Shown piece after piece: positions 1-8,956 of a stretch of DNA of 64,000 bases. Source of the stretch: Methylobacterium sp. E-065 (GTDB lineage: Bacteria; Pseudomonadota; Alphaproteobacteria; Rhizobiales; Beijerinckiaceae); NCBI RefSeq assembly GCF_022829605.1, contig NZ_JAKSYD010000068.1, forward strand, positions 1-64,000, in the 5' to 3' direction. The notes below the pieces were generated by a model. That model worked only from the letters and a program-made list of their open reading frames with translations. It did no database searches and was not told the DNA's origin. Each line of letters opens with the position of its first letter. The stretch's first letter is position 1. A program made the position numbers and the translations under genes.

Positions 1-786
1 GAACGCGACGGACGCCGGCTGCACTACGAGGTGCTCGGCCGAGGCGATCCCGTAATGCTGATCCATGGGTTCACGAACGCCGGGTGGTCCTGGATGAACC
101 AGGTCGCCGCCCTGGTGTTCGCCGGCTACAGCGTGATCCTACCCGATCTTCGCGGGCACGGCCTGTCGGATCCCGCCGCCGACGTCACCACCGTGGACGA
201 TCTGACCCGGGACGTCATCGGCTTGCTCGACCATCTCGCGATCGCGCGCGTCTCGGTCTGCGGCTTGTCGCTCGGCGGCATGATCGCGCTGACGCTCGCG
301 CTCGAGCAGCCGCAGCGGGTCGACCGGCTGGTCGTGGCCAATTCGCGGGCCGCGTTCAACGACCCGGCGACGGCGGATCTCGTCGCCGGCTGGGTCGAGA
401 TGTTTCATCAGCTGGGCGGGCCGCTCCGACGCTTCCAAGCGACGTGGCCCGTGATGCTCAACGCGCAGTACCGGGAGAGCTCGGCCGGACGCGCGACTTA
501 CGCGACCTGGTGCCGCTTGGCCGAGCGACACAGCGGGTCCTCACTCGCGAACGTCGCCCTCGGCATGCGCGCGTTCGACGTCGCGGGCCGCCTCCAGGGT
601 ATCGGGCATCCCACCCTGGTGATCGCCGGCGAAGAGGACAGGCTGTTCCCGCCCGCCGTCGCGCGCGAGGTCAGCGACGGCATGGCCGATGCGCAATTCA
701 CGATCATCCCTGGGGCAGCGCACATCTCGTCTCTGGATAGCGCGGAGGCGTTCAACGCGCGCCTGCTCGCCTTCCTCGCCGGTTGA
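1..786 (+). CDS. alpha/beta-fold hydrolase, 5' end cut by window edge
   Basis: The reading frame is open from base 1 and ends at TGA 784-786, so the true start lies upstream; GTG 31 is the first start-type codon seen. Counting from that codon, the oxyanion-hole region HGFTN is at 12-16. The nucleophile elbow GLSLGG places Ser80, the acid is Asp203 in EEDRLF and the base is His231 in GAAHIS, so a complete Ser-Asp-His triad is present. About 260 residues is typical of 3-oxoadipate enol-lactonase/haloperoxidase-like soluble hydrolases. The substrate cannot be read from the sequence. It converges with the ModA-like gene downstream. Certain as a hydrolase, open on substrate. Confidence 0.88.
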   Translation, partial: ERDGRRLHYEVLGRGDPVMLIHGFTNAGWSWMNQVAALVFAGYSVILPDLRGHGLSDPAADVTTVDDLTRDVIGLLDHLAIARVSVCGLSLGGMIALTLALEQPQRVDRLVVANSRAAFNDPATADLVAGWVEMFHQLGGPLRRFQATWPVMLNAQYRESSAGRATYATWCRLAERHSGSSLANVALGMRAFDVAGRLQGIGHPTLVIAGEEDRLFPPAVAREVSDGMADAQFTIIPGAAHISSLDSAEAFNARLLAFLAG

Positions 787-834
787 TCGAGAACGCTGAA
801 CCCCTCGGATGTCCCGCTGATACGGGTCCTTCCC

Positions 835-1602
835 TCAGCGTGGCGGGACGTCCCAACCCGCCTGCTTCAGCCGGGCGCTCCCGTTCGGTCCGGTCACGAA
901 GGCGATGAAGGCGCGTGCCGCGCTCGGGTCCTGCGTCGTCGTCGTGACGGCGGCGGCGTAGGGCGTCCACGTGTTGACGGCCTCGGGCAGGAACCCGGCG
1001 AACGCCACACCTGGTGCGTCGATGAGCTCGCTGGCCTGTGTCAGCCCGATCGCTGCCCGGCCTGAGGCGACGGCAGATGCCACCTCGGCGCCGGTGGCGC
1101 ACAGCACCGCTCTGGCCTGCACTGCCTCGGCGAGGCCGAGCCGGGTCAGCATCCCGTCGAAGAAGGCGCCGGCCGAGCCGCCGCCCTTGGGATCGATGTA
1201 GGCCACGGTGGGCGCCGCGAGGAGCGCGGTGCGGAAACCCGCCTCGCCCGTCAGGTCGGGGAGCGCGGCCCTGGATCTGACGGCGGCGCCGAGCCGCATG
1301 CGTGCGATATCGACCTTGGTCTCCGGGCGGACGTCGCCGCGCGCGACGAGCGCGTCGATGCCGGCCGAGGCGGTCATGGCCACGTCGGCGTCTTCGTGCG
1401 CGGCAAGCTTGGCGAGGACGCCGCCCGCATTGGTGATCGTCAGGACGAGGTGATCGCCGGTCATTGCCTCGAACGGCCCGGCGAGGTCGCGCAGGCTGGA
1501 CGCGTAGACGCCCGTCGCGAGCACACGGATGTCGGCCGCCGCCGCGGGCGTGCTCAGCGCAGCCATGCAGGAGGCGATCGACAGCAGCTGAGCTCGGCAC
1601 AT
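835..1602 (-). CDS. ModA-like periplasmic substrate-binding protein
   Basis: A 255-residue protein with an N-terminal signal peptide (hydrophobic 5-22, cleavage near AAAAD), then a type-II periplasmic binding fold. The pattern of a VLATG-type first strand, a DVAMTAS segment near 75 and a YIDPKGGGSAG segment near 137 fits the molybdate-binding/extracellular SBP_bac_11 group. The GAGGAG ribosome-binding site 8 bases before ATG 1602 supports this start. No permease or ATPase gene adjoins it, so it is an orphan receptor here, and molybdate specificity is not established. Members of this family may also bind organic acids or act with a distant transporter. Confidence 0.75.
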   Translation of the reverse strand: MCRAQLLSIASCMAALSTPAAAADIRVLATGVYASSLRDLAGPFEAMTGDHLVLTITNAGGVLAKLAAHEDADVAMTASAGIDALVARGDVRPETKVDIARMRLGAAVRSRAALPDLTGEAGFRTALLAAPTVAYIDPKGGGSAGAFFDGMLTRLGLAEAVQARAVLCATGAEVASAVASGRAAIGLTQASELIDAPGVAFAGFLPEAVNTWTPYAAAVTTTTQDPSAARAFIAFVTGPNGSARLKQAGWDVPPR

Positions 1603-1903
1603 GGCATTTCTCCTCAGGCGCGATGCCTGCGATCGCGCGAACCGACGGGATGCGCCGGACTTTGGACCACGGAGCGCTGCACTCTACACACGATGGGCCG
1701 CGTCCGGCCGCCGTCCGCCTCCCCGCCTGTCGCGCCCTCCCCCGTCCGAGCGCGGCCTCGGAGACGCCTGATACGGCGGCACCGGGACGCCTCTCCTCGT
1801 GGCATCGCCGCTCGGGCGCTCCGGGAAGTGATCCCGGATAGCGAGTGCGGGCCGTCGGCCACAGGGCGCGGAGCGGGCGGTGCTCGAAGCTGGGACTTAC
1901 CCC
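1603..1903. other. intergenic stretch without a supported gene
   Basis: About 300 bases between the ModA-like gene start and the MFS gene stop. Open frames here have arginine/proline-rich compositions typical of translated non-coding high-GC DNA. I see no convincing start site, hairpin or repeat. Confidence 0.5.
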
Positions 1904-3268
1904 TCATCCTGCCTCGCGGGTCTTCGCCCGCGGGGCGAGCGTTGCGGTCTGCACCTGCTCACCCGGTAGAACGGGGCTCAGCGGCGCGCGCGTGCGGCCC
2001 AAATCCAGCGCGAGAGCGGCGCCCGTGGCCGTGACCAGGGCGAGCGGCAGCAGGCCCAGCGCGTAGCTGCCGCTCGCATCCTTGATCACGCCCATCAGGT
2101 ACGTCCCGACGAAGGCGCCGAGATTGCCGATGGCGTTGATCTGCGCGATCCCGGCCGCGGACGCGCCCGGCGGCAGCCATTCCGTGACCATGGCCCAGAA
2201 CGGGCCCTTGACGGCGTAAGTCCCCAGGATCGCCAGGAACAGGATCGCCACCGTCGGCCCGAACCCCTGGGCGGCCAGCGCCGCGGCGAGGCAGAGCGCG
2301 GTGAGCGCCTGCGGCCCGGCGACGTGCCAGGCCCGCTCCCCCGTGCGGTCCGAGCGTCGGGCCCAGAGCACCATCAGCCCGGCCGCGACCCCGAACGGCA
2401 CCGAGTTGAGCAGGCCGATCTCCATGGTCGTGAGGCCGTAGGATTTGAAGATCTGCGGCTGCCAGATCGACAGGCACGCGCTCGCGCCGACGCTGCCGGC
2501 GAAGATCAGGCCCGCCGCCAGCACGCGCCGATCGAGGATCACCCGCCAGACGGAAGGCCGGACCAGCGGCTGCTCCGCGCGCTCGGCTTCCAAACGTCCG
2601 GTGAGCCAGCCGCGCTGCGCCGCGTCGAGCCAGGGCGCCCGGTCCGGCCCCTCCGGGAGGAACCGCAGGACCAGCACGCCCAGCACCACGGCCGGCATCG
2701 CCTCGACGATCGACATCAGCTGCCAACCGCGCAGACCGAGCCAGCCGTCGAGCCCGAGCAGCGCCGCCGAGAGCGGCGAGCCGACGAAGTTCGACAGGGG
2801 CACGGCCACCGCGAAGAGGGCGATCACCCGGGCGCGATAGGCCTTTGGGAACCAGCGCGTCAGGTAGAAGATCACGCCGGGATAGAAGCCGGCTTCCGCC
2901 GCGCCGAGCAGGAAGCGCACCGCGCAGAACGAGACCGGTCCGACGACGAGCGCGGTGGCCGCGGAGATCACCCCCCAGGTGATCATGATGCGGGCCAGCC
3001 ACAGCCGGGCGCCGAACCGCTCGAGCATCAGGTTCGAAGGCACCTCGAACAGGAAGTAGGCGATGAAGAACAGGCCCGCGCCCAGGCCGAAGACCGACGC
3101 GGATAGGCCGGCATCGGCGTTCATCTGCAACGCCGCGAAGCCGACGTTCACCCGGTCGATGAAGGCGACGAGGAAGCCCAGCATCAGGAGCGGCATGATC
3201 CGCAGCGTGACCTGCCGCATCGTCGCCCGCTCGATCTCGGACGGGGTCTCGTCGCTCGTCGATGTCAC
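1904..3268 (-). CDS. MFS transporter, anion:cation symporter type
   Basis: A 454-residue inner-membrane protein with about 12 hydrophobic segments. The features match the phthalate/tartrate/glucarate permease (ACS) branch of the major facilitator superfamily: FIDRVNVGFA near 40, FFIAYFLFEVPSN near 68, the loop-2/3 motif around GARLWLARI, and GAAEAGFYPG near 140. It probably imports an organic anion with protons. The start is GTG 3268, with GGAG seven bases upstream. It lies directly downstream of the interrupted aspartate-dehydrogenase-like gene on the same strand, so the two probably shared a transcript. It is paralogous to the MFS gene at 11716-13071. Confidence 0.88.
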   Translation of the reverse strand: MTSTSDETPSEIERATMRQVTLRIMPLLMLGFLVAFIDRVNVGFAALQMNADAGLSASVFGLGAGLFFIAYFLFEVPSNLMLERFGARLWLARIMITWGVISAATALVVGPVSFCAVRFLLGAAEAGFYPGVIFYLTRWFPKAYRARVIALFAVAVPLSNFVGSPLSAALLGLDGWLGLRGWQLMSIVEAMPAVVLGVLVLRFLPEGPDRAPWLDAAQRGWLTGRLEAERAEQPLVRPSVWRVILDRRVLAAGLIFAGSVGASACLSIWQPQIFKSYGLTTMEIGLLNSVPFGVAAGLMVLWARRSDRTGERAWHVAGPQALTALCLAAALAAQGFGPTVAILFLAILGTYAVKGPFWAMVTEWLPPGASAAGIAQINAIGNLGAFVGTYLMGVIKDASGSYALGLLPLALVTATGAALALDLGRTRAPLSPVLPGEQVQTATLAPRAKTREAG

Positions 3269-3362
3269 GGGCCGCTCCGGGTCTGAGGGGGCATCCGCGC
3301 GCAGAGGCTGGCCCGGGCGCAGGCGACCGGCCGCACGGGCTGTGCCAGCTCGGCCCGGCCCG

Positions 3363-4208
3363 TCAGGTGCCGACCCGGAGCGGGGCGGCGAGCTTGCGCA
3401 GGTAGGCGATGACCGACAGGGCCGTGATGCGGCCCGTACGGGGGTTCTCGTCGGTCGGCACGTTCTCGATCGTCATGGAGAACCGCGCCGCGTCGGCCTC
3501 GACCTCGATGCGGTGGGTGTTGCGGTCGAGATTCGGGTCCGCCCAGATCTCGAGCTCGGTCCGATCCGGTCCGATGCCGGCGAGTGAGAGCGCGACCGCG
3601 ACGTTGAGGTTGGCCGGAAACCCGCGGGCTGCCTCGCGCGGGCTGCCCGAGAAGACCCGCATCGGCTCGGTGATGCCGGCGATCTCGATGCCGTTCTCCA
3701 CGAGGTAGGGCGCGCCGACGAGGCCGCGCACGGGCTTGCGGGTGATCATCCGCACCGTGTGGATCGTGCCCTCCGCGGCGGCCGTCACGGCGTCGAGGCC
3801 GAGCAAGGCGCCGGTCGGGACGACGATCTGACCGCCGTAGGCGCGGGCGGTCGCCACGAGGTCCTCGTGGTCGAGGAGCGCCCCGCAGCTCAACACGACG
3901 GCGGTTTTGCCCGCCGTCACGAACGGCCGCACGATCGCCGGGAGATACTGGGACGGCGCGCATTCCAGCACGATGTCCGCCCGCGGCTACAGGGCATCGA
4001 ATGCGGTGACGACCTCGGGGGGGGCGGCGAGCGCCGCGAGCTCGGCGCGGGCTTTGCCGCCATCGCGGACCGCGACGGCGGTCAGGCTCAGTCCGGGAAT
4101 GGCCCCCCCGTCGAGGGCGCGCGCCACGGCGCGCCCGACAGTGCCGAGGCCGGCGATCGCGACGCGCCCACCGCGGACCGGCGATCTGGCTGCTTCCTGC
4201 GGCGGCAT
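3363..4208 (-). pseudogene. aspartate dehydrogenase-like (NadX family), interrupted by in-frame TAG
   Basis: Two pieces in the same frame together give a full-length L-aspartate dehydrogenase-like protein of about 280 codons. The N-terminal piece carries the NAD-binding GLGTVGRAVA motif and ends FDAL. It is followed by a TAG at 3987-3989, and the frame continues at once with PRADIVLECAPSQ and the rest of the family. The C-terminal piece includes NTHRIEVEAD, the region of the family's catalytic histidine. No frameshift is needed: a single stop codon separates the halves. The start ATG 4208 is chosen because the dinucleotide-binding strand follows about ten residues later. Either the gene is dead, or the stop is a sequencing error or is read through. 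Confidence 0.8.
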
Positions 4209-4422
4209 GCTGGGATCCCGTTTTTTCGAGGCCGGAACGGCTGGCCACCGCCACCCTTTGCATCGGCCGTGCCGATGGATGACGCGGATCGCTTCCATCT
4301 TGGACCGCCGGTCAACCGGCGGCTAGGCCCGAACGCGCCGCCGGCATGCGGCTTGCCATGTGCCCCTGGGGATGTGACCCTGACCGGCGCGCCGGGCGCG
4401 TGCGTGCTCGACGAGGTGCAGG

Positions 4423-6015
4423 ATGGATCGCCGTCGGTTCCTCCAGCTCGCAGCGGCTCAGGCCCTCACCGCGGGCATCGCACGGCCAGGCCGCGTCGCC
4501 GCGCAGGGCACGCGCGTCCTGCGCTACGTGCCCTACACCGACGTCACGGTCCTCGACCCCACCTGGAGCACCGCCTACGTCACCCGCGACCACGCGGCGA
4601 TGGTCTACGACACGCTGTTCGCCCTCGACGAACGGCTGACGCCCCAGCACCAGATGCTGGCCGGCCACACGGTCTCGGACGATGGCCTCACCTGGGATCT
4701 CACCCTGCGGCCGGGACTGAACTTCCACGACGGCTCGGCCGTGCTCGCCCGGGATTGCGTCGCGAGCCTCGTGCGCTGGGCGCGCCGTGACGCCTTCGGC
4801 GGGGCGCTGATGGCCGTGACCGACGAACTCGCGGCGCCCGACGACGGCACCATCCGCTTCCGCCTCAAGCGGCCCTTCCCGCTCTTGCCCTACGCCCTGG
4901 CCCGCAACGGCGCCCCCTACCCCGCGATCATGCCCGAGCGGCTGGCACGGACCGACGCCTTCACCCAGCTCACCGAGATCGTCGGGAGCGGCCCGTTCCG
5001 CTTCAAGGCGGACGAGCGCGTCGTCGGCGCGCGCGCCGTGTACACCCGCTTCGAGGGCTATCGCCCGCGCGAGACCGGGACGCCGAGCGGCACCGCCGGG
5101 CCGAAGATCGTGCACTTCGACCGAGTCGAGTGGCTCGTCCAGCCGGACGCGGCCACCGCCGTCAACGCCCTCGTCGCGGGCGAAGTCGACATGTTCTACA
5201 ATCCACCCACCGACCTGTTGCCGGTCCTGCGCCGCAGTCGCGACCTCCAGGTCTTCCAGGGCGATCCCCTCGGCAACGTCGCCCTGATGCGGGTGAATCA
5301 CCTGCACCCGCCCTTCGACAATCCGGGCGTGCGCCGCGCCGTCCTCTCGGCCGTGCGCCAGGAGGACTTCATGCTGGCGATGATGGGCGAGGACCGCGCC
5401 CTGTGGCGCGACGGGGTCGGCGTCTTCCCGCCCGGCACGCCGATGGCGAGCGAGGCCGGCCTCGACGTCCTGACGAACCCGCGGCCGGTCGAGGAGGCCA
5501 AGCGCGCGCTGGAGGAGGCGGGCTACCGGGGCGAGCGCGCGGTGGTGCTGATCTCGACCGACAGCCCCAAGCTCCAGGCGCTGGGCGAGGTGGCGGCCGA
5601 CCTGATGCGCCGCATCGGCATGAACGTCGACCCGCAGGTCACCGACTGGGGCACCGTGGTGCAGCGCCGCGCCAAGAAGGAGCCGGTCGCGCAGGGCGGC
5701 TGGAGCGCGTTCTTCACGACCTTCTCCGGCCAGGACCTCCTCGACCCCGCGGGCTACCTGGCCCTGCGCGGCACCGGCGAGCGCGCGTGGTTCGGCTGGC
5801 CGACCGACGCACGGGTGGAGGATCTGCGCGCCCAGTGGCTGGCGAGCGGCGATCCCGCGCAGCAGCGGGCGATCTGCAGGGACATCCAGGCACGGGCGAT
5901 GGCCGAGGTGCCCTTCCTGCCGCTGGGGCAAGCCTTCTACGCCACGGCGGCCAAGCGCGACCTCACAGGCATTCTGAAGGGCTTCAGCACCTTCTGGAAC
6001 GTGCGGCGGGCTTGA
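4423..6015 (+). CDS. peptide/nickel-type ABC transporter substrate-binding protein
   Basis: A 530-residue SBP_bac_5 protein. It begins MDRRRFLQLAAAQ, a Tat-type export leader, with a likely cleavage site near VAAQG (about residue 28). The signature FHDGSAVLARDCVASL region near 105-120, GSGPFRF near 188 and PFDNPGVRRAV near 304 are characteristic of dipeptide/oligopeptide-binding receptors. AGGTGCAGG stands just before ATG 4423. No DppB/C/D/F permease or ATPase gene is linked. Two amidases follow at once on the same strand, so the ligand may be an amide or peptide compound cleaved by them; that is inference. Confidence 0.88.
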   Translation: MDRRRFLQLAAAQALTAGIARPGRVAAQGTRVLRYVPYTDVTVLDPTWSTAYVTRDHAAMVYDTLFALDERLTPQHQMLAGHTVSDDGLTWDLTLRPGLNFHDGSAVLARDCVASLVRWARRDAFGGALMAVTDELAAPDDGTIRFRLKRPFPLLPYALARNGAPYPAIMPERLARTDAFTQLTEIVGSGPFRFKADERVVGARAVYTRFEGYRPRETGTPSGTAGPKIVHFDRVEWLVQPDAATAVNALVAGEVDMFYNPPTDLLPVLRRSRDLQVFQGDPLGNVALMRVNHLHPPFDNPGVRRAVLSAVRQEDFMLAMMGEDRALWRDGVGVFPPGTPMASEAGLDVLTNPRPVEEAKRALEEAGYRGERAVVLISTDSPKLQALGEVAADLMRRIGMNVDPQVTDWGTVVQRRAKKEPVAQGGWSAFFTTFSGQDLLDPAGYLALRGTGERAWFGWPTDARVEDLRAQWLASGDPAQQRAICRDIQARAMAEVPFLPLGQAFYATAAKRDLTGILKGFSTFWNVRRA

Positions 6016-6028
6016 GGGGATCGGGATC

Positions 6029-7477
6029 ATGGCGGATGACCTCGCCTACACGCCCGCGGCGGAGCTCGCGACCCTGATCCGAACGCGGCGGCTGTCACCG
6101 GTGGAGCTCATGACGGCGACGCTCGCGCGTATCGCCAGGGCCCAACTGGTGCTGAACGCCTTCATCACCGTCGCGGAGGAGCAGGCGCTCGCCGGTGCCC
6201 GGGCAGCGGAGGCCGCGGTGATGCACGGAGAGCCGCTGGCGCCACTGCACGGCCTGCCGGTCTCGATCAAGGATCTCGTTACGACCGCCGGGATCCGCAC
6301 CACTTGGGGCTCGCGCGTCTTCGCCGCGCACGTGCCGGAGGCCGACGCGGAGGTCGTGACCCGCCTGAAGGCTTCCGGCGCGATCGTCGTGGGTAAGATC
6401 ACCACACCGGAATTCGGTCAGCAATGCCTAACCGAGGCGCCCCTGTTTGGGCGCACGCGCAAAGCCTGGGACGCGGGCCGCACGTCGGGCGGATCCAGCG
6501 GCGGGGCGGCGGTCGCCGCGGCGGCGGGACTGACCGCGCTCGGCGTCGCCACGGACGGCGGCGGCTCGACGCGGATCCCCGCCGCCTGCAACGGCGTCGT
6601 CGGATTCAAGCAGGGGCTCGGCGTCGTGCCGCAGGAGTACGCCCAGGATGGGTTCGGCAACATCTCCTACGTGACGCCGATGACCCGCACCGTCCGCGAC
6701 ACGGCGCTGATGCTGGACGCGATGGCTGGACCCGACCCTCGGGATCCGCTCAGCGCGGGCCGGCCCCAGCCAGGCTTCGTCGCGGCCCTGGACACGCTCC
6801 CTCCGAGGACGAAGCCTCTCGCCGGGCTGCGCGTCGGCTGGCGGCCGCTGCTCGGCAACGCGCACGTGGCGACCGTTGTGCTGGCAGCCTGCGAGCGGGC
6901 GGTCGCCGCCCTGGCGGATCTCGGCGCCGAGACGCGCGAGCAAGAGGCGCCGTTCGAAAATCCCGAGGCGCTCTGGTTCGTCAGCAACGGCGCCTACCGG
7001 ATGGCGCAGTTCGGCCACCACATGGCGCGGCACAGGGAGATCCTGTGCCCGACCTTCGTGCGCCAGATGGACCGGGTGCGCGACGTCTCGGCGGCCGAGC
7101 TCTACGCGGCGATCTTCGCGCGCACTGCCCTTTACCGGCAGGTGCAGGGATGGTTCTCAGATACCGACATCCTGGCGATGCCGACCCTGTCGCGCACAGC
7201 CCTACCGATCGACCAGGACTTCTTCGGGCCGATCACGATCGACGGGACGTCCGTGCCGAACCTGCGCGCGGCCTGGTACCCGTACACCATGCCATTCAAC
7301 CTCACCGGCAACCCGGCCGTGAGCCTACCCTGCGGCTTCGACGAAGCGGGACTGCCGATCGCGATCCAACTCGTCGGACGCGTCGGCGAGGATGCGCGCC
7401 TGCTGCAGGTCGCGGCCGCCTTCGAGCGGGCGAAACCCTGGGCGGACCGGCATCCGCCGCTGCCGGAACTCGACTGA
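6029..7477 (+). CDS. amidase (amidase-signature family)
   Basis: A 482-residue amidase-signature enzyme hydrolysing a carboxamide with a Ser-cisSer-Lys triad. The lysine lies in GLPVSIKDL near residue 80. The glycine/serine-rich GRTSGGSSGG segment near 150 supplies the cis-Ser, and the nucleophile lies in the following DGGGSTRIPA stretch near 175. All three elements are intact. The start ATG 6029 is 13 bases after the binding-protein stop, preceded by GAGGGGATCGGG. A second amidase follows after 14 bases, so the binding protein and both amidases form one probable operon. Related enzymes include GatA-like and aryl-acylamidases; the substrate is unknown. Confidence 0.9.
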   Translation: MADDLAYTPAAELATLIRTRRLSPVELMTATLARIARAQLVLNAFITVAEEQALAGARAAEAAVMHGEPLAPLHGLPVSIKDLVTTAGIRTTWGSRVFAAHVPEADAEVVTRLKASGAIVVGKITTPEFGQQCLTEAPLFGRTRKAWDAGRTSGGSSGGAAVAAAAGLTALGVATDGGGSTRIPAACNGVVGFKQGLGVVPQEYAQDGFGNISYVTPMTRTVRDTALMLDAMAGPDPRDPLSAGRPQPGFVAALDTLPPRTKPLAGLRVGWRPLLGNAHVATVVLAACERAVAALADLGAETREQEAPFENPEALWFVSNGAYRMAQFGHHMARHREILCPTFVRQMDRVRDVSAAELYAAIFARTALYRQVQGWFSDTDILAMPTLSRTALPIDQDFFGPITIDGTSVPNLRAAWYPYTMPFNLTGNPAVSLPCGFDEAGLPIAIQLVGRVGEDARLLQVAAAFERAKPWADRHPPLPELD

Positions 7478-7491
7478 CCCGAGGAGCAGAA

Positions 7492-8880
7492 ATGGCCCCC
7501 TACGATCCGAACCGCCGGACCCCAGGCTTCGACGCCGCCGCGGAGGCGTTCCGCTCGGGCGCCGATTCCCCGCGAGCTTACCTGGAGCGCTGCCTCGCAG
7601 TGATCGCTCAGTGCGAGCCCGTGGTGCGGGCCTTCGTGGTCGTGAACGAGGCCGGGGCGCAGGAGGCTGCGGACGCCAGCGGCGCGCGCTGGCGGGCGGG
7701 GCGGCCGCTCTCGCCGATCGACGGCATGCCGGTGGGGATCAAGGACCTCCTCGAGACGCGCGACATGCCGACCCAGATGGGCTGCGCGGCCTACGCGGGC
7801 AACTTTCCCCGACGCGACAACGCCGCGGTCTGGGCGCTGCGCGAGGCCGGGGCTGTGGTGCTCGGCAAGACCACCACGGCCGAGCTCGGCGGTACGCACC
7901 CGCCGGCGACGACGAACCCGTTTGATCCGGCGCACACGCCGGGCGGGTCGTCCTCGGGCTCGGCCGCCGCGGTCGCGGCCGGGATGGTGCCGGCCGCGAT
8001 CGGCAGCCAGGTCGGTGGCTCGATCATCCGGCCGGCGAGCTACTGCGGCAACTGGGCCCTGAAGCCATCCCAAGGCGCGATCAACCGCGGCGAGCGACAG
8101 GCGACCAGTATGAGCACGCACGGCGTGCACGCGACCTGCGCGGAGGACATGTGGCGCGTGTCGATCGAGATCGCGCGCCGGGCCGGCGGCGATCCGGGGC
8201 GCGCCCCGCTCGCCGGCCCCGCGGACCCGCCCTCCCCGCACCGCCCGCTCACCGTGGCGGTGATGGAGACGGAGGGGTGGGAAGCGCTCGACGACACGTC
8301 GCGGGCAGCCTTCGAAGCTGTGGTGGCGCAGATCGCCGACGCCGGCGTCTCGGTGCTGCGCCGCCGGGACGCCCCCGCGATCGAACGCCTCGAGCGCACC
8401 CTCGTCGGCGTGCGCGAGATGGCCAACACGATCACGGCCTGGGAGAATCACTGGGCGATCCGCAACCTCGTGGCGCAGCACCCCGACGGCGTCAGCGCGC
8501 GAGCCAAGGCCACGGTCGCGACCGCGGAACGCCTGGGGGTCGAGGGCTACCAGGATCTACTGCATCGGCGGGAAGCGGTGCGCACCGTGTACGCGGCGCT
8601 GGCGCCCACGCTCGACGCGCTGATCGCGCCGGCCTCGCCCGGACCGGCGCCACCTTGGTCGGGCGATCGTCCCGGCGAGCCGCTCGCGCCGCGCCCGACG
8701 GGGGATTCCGTGTTCAATACGCCGAGCTCGCTCCTCGGCGCGCCCGTGGTGACGGTCCCCCTCACGGCCGTGGGCGGCCTGCCGATGGGCATTCAGGTCG
8801 TCGGGCAGCCCGGCACGGACGCGCGGATGACGGCGATCGCGCGCTGGATGGATGCGGCGGTGCGGCGGGTGGTCCTCTGA
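7492..8880 (+). CDS. second amidase (amidase-signature family)
   Basis: A 462-residue amidase-signature enzyme, distinct from its upstream neighbour. It has MPVGIKDLLE (catalytic Lys) near 80, TPGGSSSGSAAA near 145 (cis-Ser), and GSQVGGSIIRPA near 170, which supplies the nucleophile serine. The start ATG 7492 follows GAGGAGC six bases upstream and gives the canonical length; frames open further upstream are only the shadow of the first amidase. Two tandem, divergent amidases beside one peptide-type receptor suggest sequential hydrolysis of an amide-containing nutrient (inference). Confidence 0.9.
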   Translation: MAPYDPNRRTPGFDAAAEAFRSGADSPRAYLERCLAVIAQCEPVVRAFVVVNEAGAQEAADASGARWRAGRPLSPIDGMPVGIKDLLETRDMPTQMGCAAYAGNFPRRDNAAVWALREAGAVVLGKTTTAELGGTHPPATTNPFDPAHTPGGSSSGSAAAVAAGMVPAAIGSQVGGSIIRPASYCGNWALKPSQGAINRGERQATSMSTHGVHATCAEDMWRVSIEIARRAGGDPGRAPLAGPADPPSPHRPLTVAVMETEGWEALDDTSRAAFEAVVAQIADAGVSVLRRRDAPAIERLERTLVGVREMANTITAWENHWAIRNLVAQHPDGVSARAKATVATAERLGVEGYQDLLHRREAVRTVYAALAPTLDALIAPASPGPAPPWSGDRPGEPLAPRPTGDSVFNTPSSLLGAPVVTVPLTAVGGLPMGIQVVGQPGTDARMTAIARWMDAAVRRVVL

Positions 8881-8956
8881 CCGAGCGGCGGTGATCCCGT
8901 TGCCGTCCGTGATTTGCGGCCCAGCTGTGTAGGCCAGACGAGGGCAGGAGAGATCT

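Noticed and set aside
4312-6030. Long minus-strand open frame (572 codons) opposite the peptide-type receptor
   Set aside because: The plus-strand gene is a canonical receptor with leader and ribosome-binding site; the antisense frame is His/Arg/Asp-rich, a typical high-GC shadow.
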